Counted from the stretch's first letter, positions 49,136-59,302 are shown. The stretch: DNA of 64,000 nt from Sphingomonas sp. dw_22 (GCF_018449795.1 NZ_JAAVVE010000015.1:23264-87263), one strand, 5' to 3'. A program made the numbers and translations. The notes: generated by a model not told the origin, from the letters alone.

Positions 49136-51639
49136 GCGGCGCGGCGCACCGCTTCGTCGAGAAGCTGATCGACGATCATCCGGCCGATATCGTTCTGCCA
49201 CAGCCACAGGCCATTGGCCTTGCCGCTGAAGCTCGCCTCGCCGCCCAGCCGCCCTTCGGGGACGAAGCCCGAGGCCAAGCCGATGCCATAGACGCCGGGC
49301 ACCGGGCGCCCCGCGGCATCGATCACGCGGCATTGCTGGTCGACCAGGCGCGGACGCCCCGGCGCGTCCGCGGCGAGCGCGATGCAGGTGCCGTCCACCT
49401 CGAACAGCGGCAGCGCGCGCGGACGATAGCCGAGCGCGCCGATCACCACGTCCGCATTCGCCAGCTCGGCGCGGACCGCCGCGTCGTCCTCGCCGGTGAT
49501 CCGGCGCAGCACCATGCGCGGATCGGGCGCGCGGCCGCCGATGCCGAGCATCCGCAGCACCAGCTCGCGCGCCTCCAGCCGGAAGCCGGCGAGGCGATAG
49601 ACGAAGCCGCTCAGCGGGCAGATGTCCTCGGGGCCGAAATCGGTGAAGCCGTCTTCATGCGCGTCCTCCGCCGAACGGTAAAAGGGCCGGAGCGGCCGGC
49701 GGTGATAAAGCGCGAGCGCCCCGGCTCCGAGCGGCAGCGCGGGCGCGCCCTTGAGGATCAGCGCGGCGCCGGCAAGCGCGCTGGTCGATCCGCCGACGAT
49801 GGCGATGCGCGGCGCGGGTTTGCCCGCGATACGCTGGCGCAGGCGATCGAGGCCGCCCAGGCGCAGGAAATCGTCGCCCAGCATCAGCCGCTCGCCGGCG
49901 ATCTCGCCCAGCGGCACGCCTGCGACCCGCTCGACCTCGACATGCGCGCGCGCCTGATAGCCGCCGGTGGCGATCACCAGATTGGCCGCGCGCATCAGCC
50001 GCTCCTCGCCGGTGAGCAGGTTGCGCACCCGCGCGGCCCAGTCGCCGTCCGCCGTCCGCCGCGCCTCGACCACTTCGCTGCGCGTCGCGACGGTGCCGCC
50101 ATGCTCCGCGACGATCGCGGCGAGCCGCGCGCCGGTGGCTTCGAGCAGCGGCGTCGCGCGGGTGAGCGGCACGCCGAGCGCGCCGATATGCATCGCGACT
50201 TCCTGGCCCGAATGATGCCCGGTCAGCGCGGCGATGTCGGCATGGACATTGTCCTTCACCGCGGTGAGGAAGGTCTCGGCGGTGCTGTCCGACGTGATCG
50301 CATAGCCGCCGATCTCGCCGCGGCCGAGCACGGCGTCGCGCTCGACGATCGCCAGCCCGCCCTTGGCGAGCGCAACGAGCTGGTCGCCCTTGGTGGCCGC
50401 GGTCAGCAAGGCAGTGCCGGCGGGGCCGCCGCCGATCACCAGCGCGGAATGAACTACCCTGCCCCGCCGCTCGGTACGCAGCCCGTCCAGACCGGAACGG
50501 TTGCAGGCATCGATCAGTGCCTCGCAGACGCGCTCGACGTCCCCCTCGGTCATATTATCGGTGACCGGCAGCGACAGGATGCGGCCGCCGACATCGTCGC
50601 ACACCGGCACCGGCTCGATCAGCGCCTGCGACCGGAACCAGGGCTGCTCGGCGAGATGCGGGCTGAAATAATGGCCGGCGCCGATACCGGCCTCAGCCAG
50701 CGCCGCGATGATCGCGGCGCGATGCCCGGCAAAGGGGCGCGGCAGCAGCAGCGACTGGAACTGGAGCGCCGGCCGCGCGCCGCGAAGCTCTTGGAACTCG
50801 AAACCCTTTTCCGCGGCGAACCCGCCCAGCCGATCGCGATAGATGCGGTCGAGCCCGGCGCGATGCGCGGCCAGCGCCTCGATCTGGTCGAGCTTGGCGG
50901 CGGCAACGATGCCGAGCACTTCGGGCAGCTTGCCATTGAGTCCCGGCCCCTCGGCCGAGCGCCCGCCGGCAAAGCCGAAATTGGACATCTGGCGCAGCGA
51001 TTCGATCAGTTGCACGTCGCCGCTGTGGATCAGCCCACCCTCCGCGGTCGCGAACACCTTGGTCGCGTGCATCGAATGGACGATCGCGAAAGGCGCGCCC
51101 GCACCGAAGCTGCGGCCGGCGGCATCGCGCGCGCCGAGCGAGGCGGCGGCGTCGATCACCACGCCGAGGCCGCGCGCATGATAACGGCGATAGCGATCGA
51201 GATCGATCGCCGCGCCGAAGGTGGCATAGGGCACGACCACGGCGATACGGCTGCCATAGCGCTCGAATGCCGCCGCCTCGGCCGACGCGCTCGACGCCCA
51301 ATCGTCGGGATCGATGTCGCAGAGCAGCGGCGTCAGGCCCGCCCAGATCGCCGCCTGCGCGGTGGCGGCAAAGGTGAAGCTGGGGATCAGCGCCAGCGCG
51401 CCGGTGCCCGCGCGCGGGCCGGCGGCGTGACGGATCGCCATCATCAGGCCGATCGTGGCGTTGTTGACCGCCAGGCAGTCACCCGCGCCTCCGAACAGCT
51501 TTTCGGTGACCGCAGCCTCGAACCCGCGCACCACCGGCCCGCCGTTCGAATAGATGCCGCGCGCTTCGACTTCGCGCAAAGCGCCGCCCAGTTCGCTCAG
51601 CTTCGGCGGATGCGGCGCGATCAGCGGCAGCCGGTCCAT
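49132..51639 (-). CDS. DegT-type aminotransferase fused to FAD/NAD(P)-dependent oxygenase-like domain
   Basis: 835 residues in one uninterrupted frame. Residues 1 to about 385 form a DegT/DnrJ/EryC1 aminotransferase: GIYSNGGPVVRGFE, D163 in VIDAAASLGA, and the PLP lysine K194 in SMHATK. From about 395 a second enzyme begins: FAD motif VIGGGPAGTALL (402-), ATGG near 558, a second dinucleotide motif IVGGSTSALAGA (614-), and DVVIGALGYRPRALP (730-744), which resembles the D-x-ATGY motif of N-hydroxylating flavin monooxygenases. Both halves look intact. DegT enzymes normally aminate nucleotide ketosugars; the fused flavoprotein suggests oxidation of the new amino group or of a linked substrate. 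The downstream glycosyltransferase is coupled by a 4-base overlap. The real substrate is unknown. Confidence 0.82.
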   Translation of the reverse strand: MDRLPLIAPHPPKLSELGGALREVEARGIYSNGGPVVRGFEAAVTEKLFGGAGDCLAVNNATIGLMMAIRHAAGPRAGTGALALIPSFTFAATAQAAIWAGLTPLLCDIDPDDWASSASAEAAAFERYGSRIAVVVPYATFGAAIDLDRYRRYHARGLGVVIDAAASLGARDAAGRSFGAGAPFAIVHSMHATKVFATAEGGLIHSGDVQLIESLRQMSNFGFAGGRSAEGPGLNGKLPEVLGIVAAAKLDQIEALAAHRAGLDRIYRDRLGGFAAEKGFEFQELRGARPALQFQSLLLPRPFAGHRAAIIAALAEAGIGAGHYFSPHLAEQPWFRSQALIEPVPVCDDVGGRILSLPVTDNMTEGDVERVCEALIDACNRSGLDGLRTERRGRVVHSALVIGGGPAGTALLTAATKGDQLVALAKGGLAIVERDAVLGRGEIGGYAITSDSTAETFLTAVKDNVHADIAALTGHHSGQEVAMHIGALGVPLTRATPLLEATGARLAAIVAEHGGTVATRSEVVEARRTADGDWAARVRNLLTGEERLMRAANLVIATGGYQARAHVEVERVAGVPLGEIAGERLMLGDDFLRLGGLDRLRQRIAGKPAPRIAIVGGSTSALAGAALILKGAPALPLGAGALALYHRRPLRPFYRSAEDAHEDGFTDFGPEDICPLSGFVYRLAGFRLEARELVLRMLGIGGRAPDPRMVLRRITGEDDAAVRAELANADVVIGALGYRPRALPLFEVDGTCIALAADAPGRPRLVDQQCRVIDAAGRPVPGVYGIGLASGFVPEGRLGGEASFSGKANGLWLWQNDIGRMIVDQLLDEAVRRAA

Positions 51640-51764
51640 GCAATTCTCCCCAGCGATGGTTCCCGGGCCAGCGCCGGCACGGATCAGGATCGCGGGAGAC
51701 TGCCAGCCAGCGCCTTAGATTTGGTAAAAGCCCGGTCTTCGCTTCGGCTTGCGCGCGAACCATG

Positions 51765-51805
51765 AAAAAGGCCGGCCCGGGTTTCCCCGGACCGGCCTCT
51801 TTTTC
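51765..51805 (-). terminator. terminator after the metalloprotease gene
   Basis: Stem AGGCCGG (51769-51775) with CCGGCCT (51792-51798), with extra inner pairing around a GTTT-containing loop. On the minus strand it runs into TTTTT, and on the plus strand into TTTTTC as well, so it may act in both directions. Confidence 0.8.
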
Positions 51806-51822
51806 TTCGATCGGCGAAGCGA

Positions 51823-53085
51823 TCAGGCGGCGAGCAGGACGCCCGCTTTCTGGTCGCGACGACGGCGGATGAAGCCGCCGACCAGGCCGAAGCCCAGGAG
51901 CATCGTGCCCCAGGTCGTCGGCTCGGGAACGCCGGTGGCGGCGCGATAGATTTCCTTGGTGTTGATCGTGTAGCCGTTGTTGGCGAGGACATCCAAGTTG
52001 AGGTTCCAGCCGATCGCATCCATCGCGGCGAGATCCAGGGCCGAGATCACGCCCATCTCGCCATAGCAGAAGGTCGGATCCATGATGCCGATCTGGTTGT
52101 AGCCGTTGCAACCGCCCACGGACGCCGCCGTATCCTTGAAGTGCGAAGCCTGATCGCCGTCGCCGTTGTAATAGCCCGTCGCGAACAGCGATTCGCCGTT
52201 GAACTGGGTCGCACCGCCGTCGAGCGAGAAATAGGCGGCGGTCCCCACCGACCAATCGAGCGCGGCGCCGACCTTCGGAATGACATTGACAGGATCGTTG
52301 CTGTAGCGGAACAGATCGAGCACCGAGCCGACGATCTGGTTGTTCCAGTTGACTCCCGCGCCGACCGACGCGCCCGGACCGACGCCCGCGAGCTGATCGT
52401 AAACGTCGACGCCGCTGGTGAAGCCCAGCGCATGGCCGATCTCATGGATCGCTACGCCGATGAAGTCCATCTGGCCGGCGGTGATGCCGTCGAAGGGATT
52501 GAAATCGAAGCTGAACACGGAGCTGAAGGTGATGTCCGCGTCATTTCCCCCGTCAAAGCCGGTATAGCCGAGCGCCTTCAGATTGGCTTCGTTGACGGCG
52601 AGCGCGACATTGTTGAGAGACTGGCTGGAATCATACCCGACGGTGTTCAGGTTGATGCCCGTGCCGTTGGCATTGAGAGGGCCGTTGCGGATCATGCTGA
52701 CGCCGTGCAGTCCGGAATAGGTCGTTGTCGACAATGTCGGCAGGATCGCGGACGCGTCGAGCGCGGAATTGCCGACTGCCTGGAGCGAAGCGATCACATC
52801 TTCCGTCGCGACACCATATGCGGCGCTGCCGGTCGAGCCGATGATGCCGGGAGGAAGCACGCTATAGCCGATGCCGAGATTGATCGTCACATCGGTGCTG
52901 ATAACGCTTTCCCAATAGCCCGCGGCAATCCTGAAGCCCAGTTCGGCCGGAGTTCCGCCGACCGAGCCATTGTCGATCAGGTTGATCTTCAATTGGGCCT
53001 GGGCCGGCATGGCGGCGCAGGCAAAGGCGATGGCGGCCGCGCCGCTGGCGGCGATGCGCTTTAACGTCCGTGCATGGATCATCAT
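51823..53085 (-). CDS. secreted metalloprotease with PEP-CTERM signal (NF038122-like)
   Basis: 420 residues. Signal peptide (ends MPAQAQ), zinc motif HEIGHALGF (metzincin-like HExxHxxG, with the third ligand expected downstream), and a C-terminal sorting tail VPEPTTWGTML plus hydrophobic helix and RRRR. The middle contains many Asn/Gly/Ser-rich segments. It fits the NF038122 family of PEP-CTERM metalloproteases as I recall it. ATG 53085 has GGGGAA 6 bases upstream. Probably anchored or released at the surface after exosortase-type processing. Separated by a terminator from the fusion gene downstream. Confidence 0.85.
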   Translation of the reverse strand: MMIHARTLKRIAASGAAAIAFACAAMPAQAQLKINLIDNGSVGGTPAELGFRIAAGYWESVISTDVTINLGIGYSVLPPGIIGSTGSAAYGVATEDVIASLQAVGNSALDASAILPTLSTTTYSGLHGVSMIRNGPLNANGTGINLNTVGYDSSQSLNNVALAVNEANLKALGYTGFDGGNDADITFSSVFSFDFNPFDGITAGQMDFIGVAIHEIGHALGFTSGVDVYDQLAGVGPGASVGAGVNWNNQIVGSVLDLFRYSNDPVNVIPKVGAALDWSVGTAAYFSLDGGATQFNGESLFATGYYNGDGDQASHFKDTAASVGGCNGYNQIGIMDPTFCYGEMGVISALDLAAMDAIGWNLNLDVLANNGYTINTKEIYRAATGVPEPTTWGTMLLGFGLVGGFIRRRRDQKAGVLLAA

Positions 53086-53129
53086 CGATTTTCCCCTGTT
53101 GAACACGGTCCCGCCCGCGCTCGGGGTAT

Positions 53130-53159
53130 AGTTAATCTTGTGTTAAGCTTTTGGGTCAA
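53130..53159 (-). promoter_or_regulatory. candidate promoter of the metalloprotease gene
   Basis: On the minus strand TTGACC (53159-53154) and TTAACT (53135-53130) lie 18 bases apart, 45-75 bases before the start. Plausible sigma70-type site, not certain. Confidence 0.4.
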
Positions 53160-53274
53160 GCGCATTTCTCGCACCCGCGAGAATATTTCGCATCCATGAT
53201 GGACGAAAGAAGCTTCCGGGAAAAAATCCTTGTCCCGGAAAGGGTCTCCGCCCGACTTTCAGATACCGCAAAGC

Positions 53275-53309
53275 AAAAAAGGGACCGTCCGGATGCCCGG
53301 CGCGGTCCC
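53275..53309 (-). terminator. terminator of lepA
   Basis: Stem GGGACCG (53281-53287) with CGGTCCC (53303-53309), followed on the minus strand by TTTTTT. Confidence 0.85.
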
Positions 53310-53373
53310 GTTTCAGGATCAGTGGAACGATCGGGCCGTGCGAGGCTCACCCCGCCGCCGGCGCGCGTGGAAC

Positions 53374-55185
53374 CTAGCTGTCGTCGCCCATGCGCAGCGC
53401 GGCGATGAAGGCCTCCTGCGGAATCTGGACACTGCCATATTCGCGCATGCGCTTTTTGCCTTCCTTCTGCTTGTCCAGAAGCTTGCGCTTGCGCGTGGCG
53501 TCGCCGCCATAGCATTTGGCGGTCACGTCCTTGCGCAGCGCGGCGATCGTCTCGCGGGCGACCACCTTGCCGCCGATCGCCGCCTGGATCGGGATCTTGA
53601 ACAGATGGCGCGGGATCAGATCCTTCAGCCGCTCGCACATGCCGCGTCCGCGCGACTCCGCGGTCGAGCGGTGGACGATCATGCTCAGCGCATCGACCGG
53701 CTCGTTGTTGACGAGGATGCTCATCTTGACGAGATCGCCCGGGCGGTGACCGATCTGCTCGTAATCGAAGCTGGCATAGCCGCGGCTGATGCTCTTCAGC
53801 CGATCGTAGAAATCGAACACGACTTCATTGAGCGGCAGCTCATAGGTCACCTGGGCGCGGCCGCCGACATAGGTGAGGTTCTTCTGGATGCCGCGGCGAT
53901 CCTGGCAGAGCTTGAGGATCGGCCCGAGATATTCGTCGGGAACATAGATCACCGCGTTGATCCACGGCTCCTCGATTTCGGAGATGCGCGTGGGATCGGG
54001 CATGTCGGCGGGATTGTGGAGCTCGATCGAGCGCGGCTCGGCCTCGCCCGCCGCCTTGGTGAGCAGGAGCTTGTAGACGACCGACGGCGCTGTGGTGATG
54101 AGGTCGAGGTCGTACTCGCGGGTCAGCCGCTCCTGGATGATCTCCAGGTGCAGCAGCCCGAGAAAGCCGCAGCGGAAGCCGAAGCCGAGCGCGGCGGAGG
54201 TCTCCATCTCGAAGCTGAACGAGGCGTCGTTGAGCCGCAGCCTGGAGATGCTCTCGCGCAGCTTCTCGAAATCGGCGGCGTCGACCGGAAACAGGCCGCA
54301 GAACACCACCGGCTGGACTTCCTTGAAGCCCGGCAGCGCCTCGGCGGCGGGGCGCCTGGCGTCGGTGATGGTGTCGCCGACGCGGGTCTGGGCGACTTCC
54401 TTGATCTGGGCGGTGATGAAGCCGATCTCGCCGGGGCCGAGATCGCTCAGCTGCTCGATCTTGGGGCGGAAGCAGCCGACGCGATCGACCAGATGGACCG
54501 ATCCCTCCTGCATAAACTTGATCTGCTGGCCCTTGCGGATCGATCCGTCGATCACGCGCACCAGGATCACGACGCCGAGATACGGATCGTACCAGCTATC
54601 GACGAGCATCGCCTTCAGCGGCGCATTGACGTCGCCTTTCGGTGCCGGGATGCGCTCGACGATCGCGTCGAGCACTTCCTCGATGCCGATGCCCGACTTG
54701 GCGCTGGTCAGCACCGCGTTCGACGCGTCGATCCCGATGATCTCCTCGATCTCGTGCCGCACCTTCTCAGGCTCGGCCGAAGGGAGATCGATCTTGTTGA
54801 TGACCGGGATGATCTCATGGTCATGCTCGATCGACTGGTAGACATTGGCGAGCGTCTGCGCCTCGACGCCCTGCGCCGCATCGACCACCAGCAGCGCGCC
54901 TTCGCACGCGGCCAGGCTGCGGCTGACCTCATAGGCGAAGTCGACGTGACCGGGCGTGTCCATCAGGTTGAGGACGTGCCCCTTCCAGTCGAGGCGCACG
55001 GTCTGCGCCTTGATGGTGATGCCGCGCTCCTTCTCGATGTCCATATTGTCGAGCACCTGCGCGCTCATCTCGCGCTCGGTGAGCCCGCCGGTGCGCTGGA
55101 TCAGCCGATCGGCCAGAGTCGACTTGCCGTGATCGATATGCGCGATGATCGAGAAGTTGCGGATGCGGGAAAGTTCGGTGGCCAT
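53374..55185 (-). CDS. lepA: elongation factor 4 (LepA)
   Basis: 603 residues. GTPase motifs: G1 [10 protein letters not shown]3 DTPGHVDF, G4 [10 protein letters not shown], with [14 protein letters not shown] (switch I), then domain II, the EF-G-like domains III and V and the LepA-specific C-terminal domain ([32 protein letters not shown]). Ribosome-associated GTPase. Single gene, divergent from the CsgG-like gene. Confidence 0.97.
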   Translation of the reverse strand: MATELSRIRNFSIIAHIDHGKSTLADRLIQRTGGLTEREMSAQVLDNMDIEKERGITIKAQTVRLDWKGHVLNLMDTPGHVDFAYEVSRSLAACEGALLVVDAAQGVEAQTLANVYQSIEHDHEIIPVINKIDLPSAEPEKVRHEIEEIIGIDASNAVLTSAKSGIGIEEVLDAIVERIPAPKGDVNAPLKAMLVDSWYDPYLGVVILVRVIDGSIRKGQQIKFMQEGSVHLVDRVGCFRPKIEQLSDLGPGEIGFITAQIKEVAQTRVGDTITDARRPAAEALPGFKEVQPVVFCGLFPVDAADFEKLRESISRLRLNDASFSFEMETSAALGFGFRCGFLGLLHLEIIQERLTREYDLDLITTAPSVVYKLLLTKAAGEAEPRSIELHNPADMPDPTRISEIEEPWINAVIYVPDEYLGPILKLCQDRRGIQKNLTYVGGRAQVTYELPLNEVVFDFYDRLKSISRGYASFDYEQIGHRPGDLVKMSILVNNEPVDALSMIVHRSTAESRGRGMCERLKDLIPRHLFKIPIQAAIGGKVVARETIAALRKDVTAKCYGGDATRKRKLLDKQKEGKKRMREYGSVQIPQEAFIAALRMGDDS

Positions 55186-55391
55186 GATTCCGCGCGCGTT
55201 AGCAGCTTGCCCACGAAAGCCAAAGCGTCCGTGTGGCGCGATGTCGTTACTGTCCTATTGTCCCGGTGGCGGACCTGATATCGTCCGCTGTGATAGGGAC
55301 CGGGAGCCGCATTCCCGTGTTGAAGAGTTGAAGGACGCCGCATATCCGCACACTGCATGTTGCGAATCGGCAGATTTGGAAGGGGAAAAGA

Positions 55392-56141
55392 ATGCGTAAG
55401 TTGATGCTTGGGGCGGCGGCTGTCGCCGCGTTGTCGATGGCGGCCACGCCAGCCCTGGCCCAGAAGAAGCAGGACAAATCCTCCGGTCGCAAGGAGCAGG
55501 AACGCGGCATGCGCGACATTCCGCATTGCACCAAGAAGCTCGGCACGATCTCAATCGTCGAGCCCGACAATCAGTGGTGGCGCGAATTCAACCTGGGCAG
55601 CCCCGAGGCTGTGCTGAAGGTCTTCGTCCAGCAATCGGGCTGTTTCAGCCTCGTCAATCGCGGCCGGGCGCTGCAGAGCCGCGCGATGGAACGCGCCATG
55701 GCCGATCAGGGCGAGATGCAGCGCGGCTCGAACATGGGCAAGGGCCAAGTGAAGGCCGCGGACTATTTCCTCGAGCCCAATATCGTCTCGGGCAATCGCA
55801 ATTCGGGTGGCGGCGGCCTTGGCGGCGCGCTGGGCGGGCTGATCGGCGGCGGCGTCGGCGCCGTGGTCGGCGCGGTCAACATCAAGAAGAAGGAAGCCAA
55901 TGTCACGCTGAGCATGGTCGATGCCCGCACGACCGAGGAGTCCGTGGTCGAGGGCTATGCGCGCAAGACCGATATCGGCTTCGGCGGCGGCGCGGGCGCC
56001 GGCTGGTGGGGTGGCTTCGGCGCGGTTGGCGGCGGCGGCTACCAGGATACCGCGATCGGCCAGGTGATCGTGCTCGCCTATCTCGATGCCTATATCAAGC
56101 TGGTCCAGGAGCTCGGCGGCCTGCCCCCCGGCGACTATTGA
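55392..56141 (+). CDS. CsgG/HfaB-like protein, exported
   Basis: 249 residues. Signal peptide ending TPALAQ, with no lipobox Cys at the cleavage site. The CsgG-type core is suggested by SPEAVLKVFVQQSGCFSLVNRG, the YFLEPNIVSGN strand, a long Gly-rich loop (SGGGGLGGALGGLIGGGVGAVVGAV) and VTLSMVDARTTEESVVEGYARK. In curli systems CsgG is a lipoprotein pore; here no curli genes are adjacent and the lipid anchor is missing, so a true secretion role is doubtful. Terminated by a strong hairpin. Confidence 0.75.
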   Translation: MRKLMLGAAAVAALSMAATPALAQKKQDKSSGRKEQERGMRDIPHCTKKLGTISIVEPDNQWWREFNLGSPEAVLKVFVQQSGCFSLVNRGRALQSRAMERAMADQGEMQRGSNMGKGQVKAADYFLEPNIVSGNRNSGGGGLGGALGGLIGGGVGAVVGAVNIKKKEANVTLSMVDARTTEESVVEGYARKTDIGFGGGAGAGWWGGFGAVGGGGYQDTAIGQVIVLAYLDAYIKLVQELGGLPPGDY

Positions 56142-56163
56142 TCGCGGGCATCCGCTGACAAAC

Positions 56164-56198
56164 AAACGGCGGCGGACCCCGGGGCCGCCGCCGTTTTT
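56164..56198 (+). terminator. terminator of the CsgG-like gene
   Basis: A 12 bp stem (56164-56175 with 56185-56196) and a T run of five; it separates the gene from the convergent TonB receptor gene. Confidence 0.9.
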
Positions 56199-56263
56199 GT
56201 TTCCCCGGACGAACCCGGCGGCGATCGCTCGCCGCCGGGTCATGTTTTCCCGGGAAGGGAACC

Positions 56264-58576
56264 TTACTTGATGCGGCCCGTGAGCGAGACGCCGATGATG
56301 CGCGGATCGTTGATCACCGCGGCCATATAGTTCTCGATCACGCCCTTGAGGTTCTTCTCGTTGGTGATGTTGCGCGCGAACACCGCCAGCTCATAGGCGC
56401 CGTCATTGCCCGAATAACCGATCTTCAGGCCGCCCTCGATATTGCCGTCCGAATAGAATTCATCGGTCTTGTAGAGGACATAGTTGGTGTAGCCCTGCAC
56501 GTTCCAGTCGGTCGAGATGAAGATCTTGCCCTTCTCGAACACCGGGATGTCGTAGCGCGCGGCCAGGTTGAGGTTGTACTTCGGCGCATTGGGCAGCGGA
56601 TTGCCGTCGATCTGCGCGAAATAGGCCGGCGCGCCGAAGACGGTGCGCTGGATCACCGGATCCTTCACCGTGCAGACGACCACACCGTTCAGCGTGCAGA
56701 CCTGGGCATAGACGCGCTTGTCCTGGATCTCGGTGTGCAGATAGCTTGCACCCAGCGAGATCGCGAGGTTGCGCACCGGATGCCAGTCGAGCTCGGCCTC
56801 GGCGCCATAGGCCTTGGCCTTGTCGGCATTGAACAGCACGCCGTTGCCGTCCGCATCGTTGCCGTTCAGCTGGATGTCGTCGACCGTGTAGGTGAAGGCC
56901 GAGGCATTGAAGCGCAGCGTGCGGCCGATCGTGCTCTTGAAGCCGGCTTCCCACGACAGGATCGTTTCCGAGTTCGCCGTGGTGAAGTCCGAGTTGAACA
57001 CGGCCGAGCGGCCCTGGACCGTCGGCCCGCGGAAGCCCTTGGCGACGCGCGCATAGACGCTGACGTCCGGGCTCACCTCATAGAGCGCGCTCACGTCCCA
57101 GCTCGGCTTGGTGTCCGACAGACGGACATGATGGCGACCGGTATAGGTGACGGCGCCCGCCGCGGTATCGGCGGTCTTGAGCAGGTCCGTGGTCTTGGTG
57201 TCCTGGGTGATGCGCGCGCCGGCGGTGAGCGTCAGCTTGGGCAGAACTTGGTAGCTCGCCTGGCCGAAGAACGCCCAGCTGGTGTTGACGTCATGCAGCC
57301 GCACCCAGTTGTTGGGATTGCGGCCGACGACGCCGGGGCTCAGGAACCAGGCGCGCTGGTAGAATTCGGTGATGTCGCGCTGGTCGAAATACATGCCGCC
57401 GAGCTGCCACTTGAACGGGCCGGCGGTGTCGCTGGCGAGGCGCAGCTCCTGCGTCCACTGGTCGAGGTCGCGCAGGCGGCCCATCGATTCGCCGCAATCG
57501 CGGCAAGCCGCCAGCGTCGGCACATAGCCGAGCTGGCTGACGCCGCCATCGGTATCGCCGCGGCTATAGCCGTTGCTGGTCTCATAGGCAGTGACCGACG
57601 TCAGCGTGACGCCGCCAAAATCCCAGGTCGAGTTCAGCGAACCGCCATAGGTGTTGTAATCCTGGGGATTGTTGGCGGCCTCGTCATAATTGACCGAGGT
57701 ACGCGAGACGTTGCTGACGTCGTTCGAACCCTTCACCAGCGCGTTGCGCAGGAACAGCGTCGAGGTGCCGTTGTAGTTGCGGACATGGAACGAGCCGAGG
57801 ACCGACCAGTCGGCGGTGGGCGTAGCGAGCACCTGGAAGCGGACATCGCGCTCGTCGAAGCCGCCCATCACGTTCTTGCCGCCCTTGGTGCCATCGGAGT
57901 TGGGACCGGCGAAGCGGTTGTCGACATAATCGTCGCGGTGCTGGAACAGGCCCGAGATGCGGACCGCCACGTTATCGCTCAGCGGGCCGCCGATGCCGGC
58001 GTCGAGATTGATGCTGTTGTAGCTGCCATAGCTGAGCTGCGCCTGGCCGGAGAGCTCCTGGCTCGGGCGGACGGTGTCGAACTTGACGATGCCGGCGGTC
58101 GTGTTGCGGCCGAACAGCGAGCCCTGGGGACCGCGCAGCACTTCGACATGGTCGAGGTCGTAGACCGGGTTCGACTTGAGCACGACATGCTCGAGCACCA
58201 CGTCGTCCTGGATGATCGACACGGGCTGCGAGGCGCCGAGATAGAAATCGATATTGCCCAGGCCGCGAATATAGAAGCGCGGGAAGATGCGGCCGGTGGT
58301 CGTCTCCGCATAGAAGCTCGGCACCTTGCCCGACAGCGCGAGCAGCGTATCGTCGCCGCTGGCGGTGAAGTCGCGCGCATTCTGGCCGCTGATTACCGCG
58401 ACCGAGACGGGCACGTCCTGCTGGTTCTCGGGGCGCCGCTCCGCGGTGACGACGATCTCGTTCAGATCGGTGCCGCTGTCCGCGCTCGTCTGCGCATCCT
58501 GCGCGAAGGCCGCGGTCGAGAAGAAGCAGGCGCCAAGCGCCGCGCCGGCGAGATACCGGCTTTTTGCGAATTTCAT
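56264..58576 (-). CDS. TonB-dependent receptor, linked to PnuC
   Basis: 770 residues. Signal peptide (ends AAFAQ), TonB-box-like EIVVTAERR, plug domain with RFYIRGLGN and EVLRGPQGSLFGRNTTAGIV, then the barrel (many Asn/Tyr/Trp strands), ending in VSLTGRIK. It is transcribed in the same direction as a NadR-type kinase and PnuC, 192 bases downstream of the kinase. The plug and barrel resemble the broad FyuA/CirA-like group, which does not fix the substrate; by context a nicotinamide riboside-type ligand is possible. Confidence 0.9.
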   Translation of the reverse strand: MKFAKSRYLAGAALGACFFSTAAFAQDAQTSADSGTDLNEIVVTAERRPENQQDVPVSVAVISGQNARDFTASGDDTLLALSGKVPSFYAETTTGRIFPRFYIRGLGNIDFYLGASQPVSIIQDDVVLEHVVLKSNPVYDLDHVEVLRGPQGSLFGRNTTAGIVKFDTVRPSQELSGQAQLSYGSYNSINLDAGIGGPLSDNVAVRISGLFQHRDDYVDNRFAGPNSDGTKGGKNVMGGFDERDVRFQVLATPTADWSVLGSFHVRNYNGTSTLFLRNALVKGSNDVSNVSRTSVNYDEAANNPQDYNTYGGSLNSTWDFGGVTLTSVTAYETSNGYSRGDTDGGVSQLGYVPTLAACRDCGESMGRLRDLDQWTQELRLASDTAGPFKWQLGGMYFDQRDITEFYQRAWFLSPGVVGRNPNNWVRLHDVNTSWAFFGQASYQVLPKLTLTAGARITQDTKTTDLLKTADTAAGAVTYTGRHHVRLSDTKPSWDVSALYEVSPDVSVYARVAKGFRGPTVQGRSAVFNSDFTTANSETILSWEAGFKSTIGRTLRFNASAFTYTVDDIQLNGNDADGNGVLFNADKAKAYGAEAELDWHPVRNLAISLGASYLHTEIQDKRVYAQVCTLNGVVVCTVKDPVIQRTVFGAPAYFAQIDGNPLPNAPKYNLNLAARYDIPVFEKGKIFISTDWNVQGYTNYVLYKTDEFYSDGNIEGGLKIGYSGNDGAYELAVFARNITNEKNLKGVIENYMAAVINDPRIIGVSLTGRIK

Positions 58577-58768
58577 GTTCAATCCCCGATTACTGACTGT
58601 TTCCACCCTGGATCATCGGGCGCACGACCGCGTGCCGGAGAATCACGACGGATTCCCGGTTTTCCGGTTCTTTTTTCCTGTGAGGTTTGCGCCCTCTGCG
58701 GGGTCGCGGATAGGAGCGGATTATGTCCGGTTAATGACAAATGCGCGGCCAATTTCGCACCTGCAGCA

Positions 58769-59302
58769 TCAGGCGGATTGGAGCGCCCTTTGCTCGGCCT
58801 CGATCGCGGCGATCGCATGGGCCAGGCGCGCATCGCCCTGCCCGCCCACCAGCGCCCAGCGCACGCCGCGGCGCTCCAGCTCGGCCCTGGAGAGCTCGAA
58901 GAATTGGGCGCGCAGCTCGGGCGTGCCGAACAGCCGCGTGCCGTCCGCGACCCAGGGCAGATCGATGTCGAACAACAGGTAGAAGTCCGCCGTGCCGGTC
59001 CAGGCATCGAACCAGGGATCACGCTTCCCGAACAGCATGTCGGCCCATACCGCGGTCATCAGCGGATCGGTGTCGAGGATCAGCGGATCGGCGCCGGCGG
59101 ACAGCATCATCCGGCGGCCGGCATCGTGTGTCTTGGCGATCTCGAGCAGATCCTGCATCGTGAAATCGATGCCGCGCGCTTCGGCATATTCGCGGCCATA
59201 TTCCTCGATCGCCTCGCCGCCAAAATGATCGGCGAGCTTGTGCAGGATCGTCGACTTGCCCACGCTTTCAGGACCGTGAAGGCAGATGGTGCGCGGAATC
59301 AT
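58769..59302 (-). CDS. NadR-type nicotinamide riboside kinase (AAA/P-loop)
   Basis: 177 residues. Walker A GPESVGKST at residues 10-18, EEYGREYAEARG and LILDTDPLMTAVWADMLFG as in the kinase domain of NadR, and FYLLFDIDLPWVADGTRLF. Such stand-alone kinases phosphorylate nicotinamide riboside to NMN, trapping it in the cell. The start overlaps the pnuC stop by 4 bases (ATGA), so the two are coupled. Confidence 0.85.
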   Translation of the reverse strand: MIPRTICLHGPESVGKSTILHKLADHFGGEAIEEYGREYAEARGIDFTMQDLLEIAKTHDAGRRMMLSAGADPLILDTDPLMTAVWADMLFGKRDPWFDAWTGTADFYLLFDIDLPWVADGTRLFGTPELRAQFFELSRAELERRGVRWALVGGQGDARLAHAIAAIEAEQRALQSA

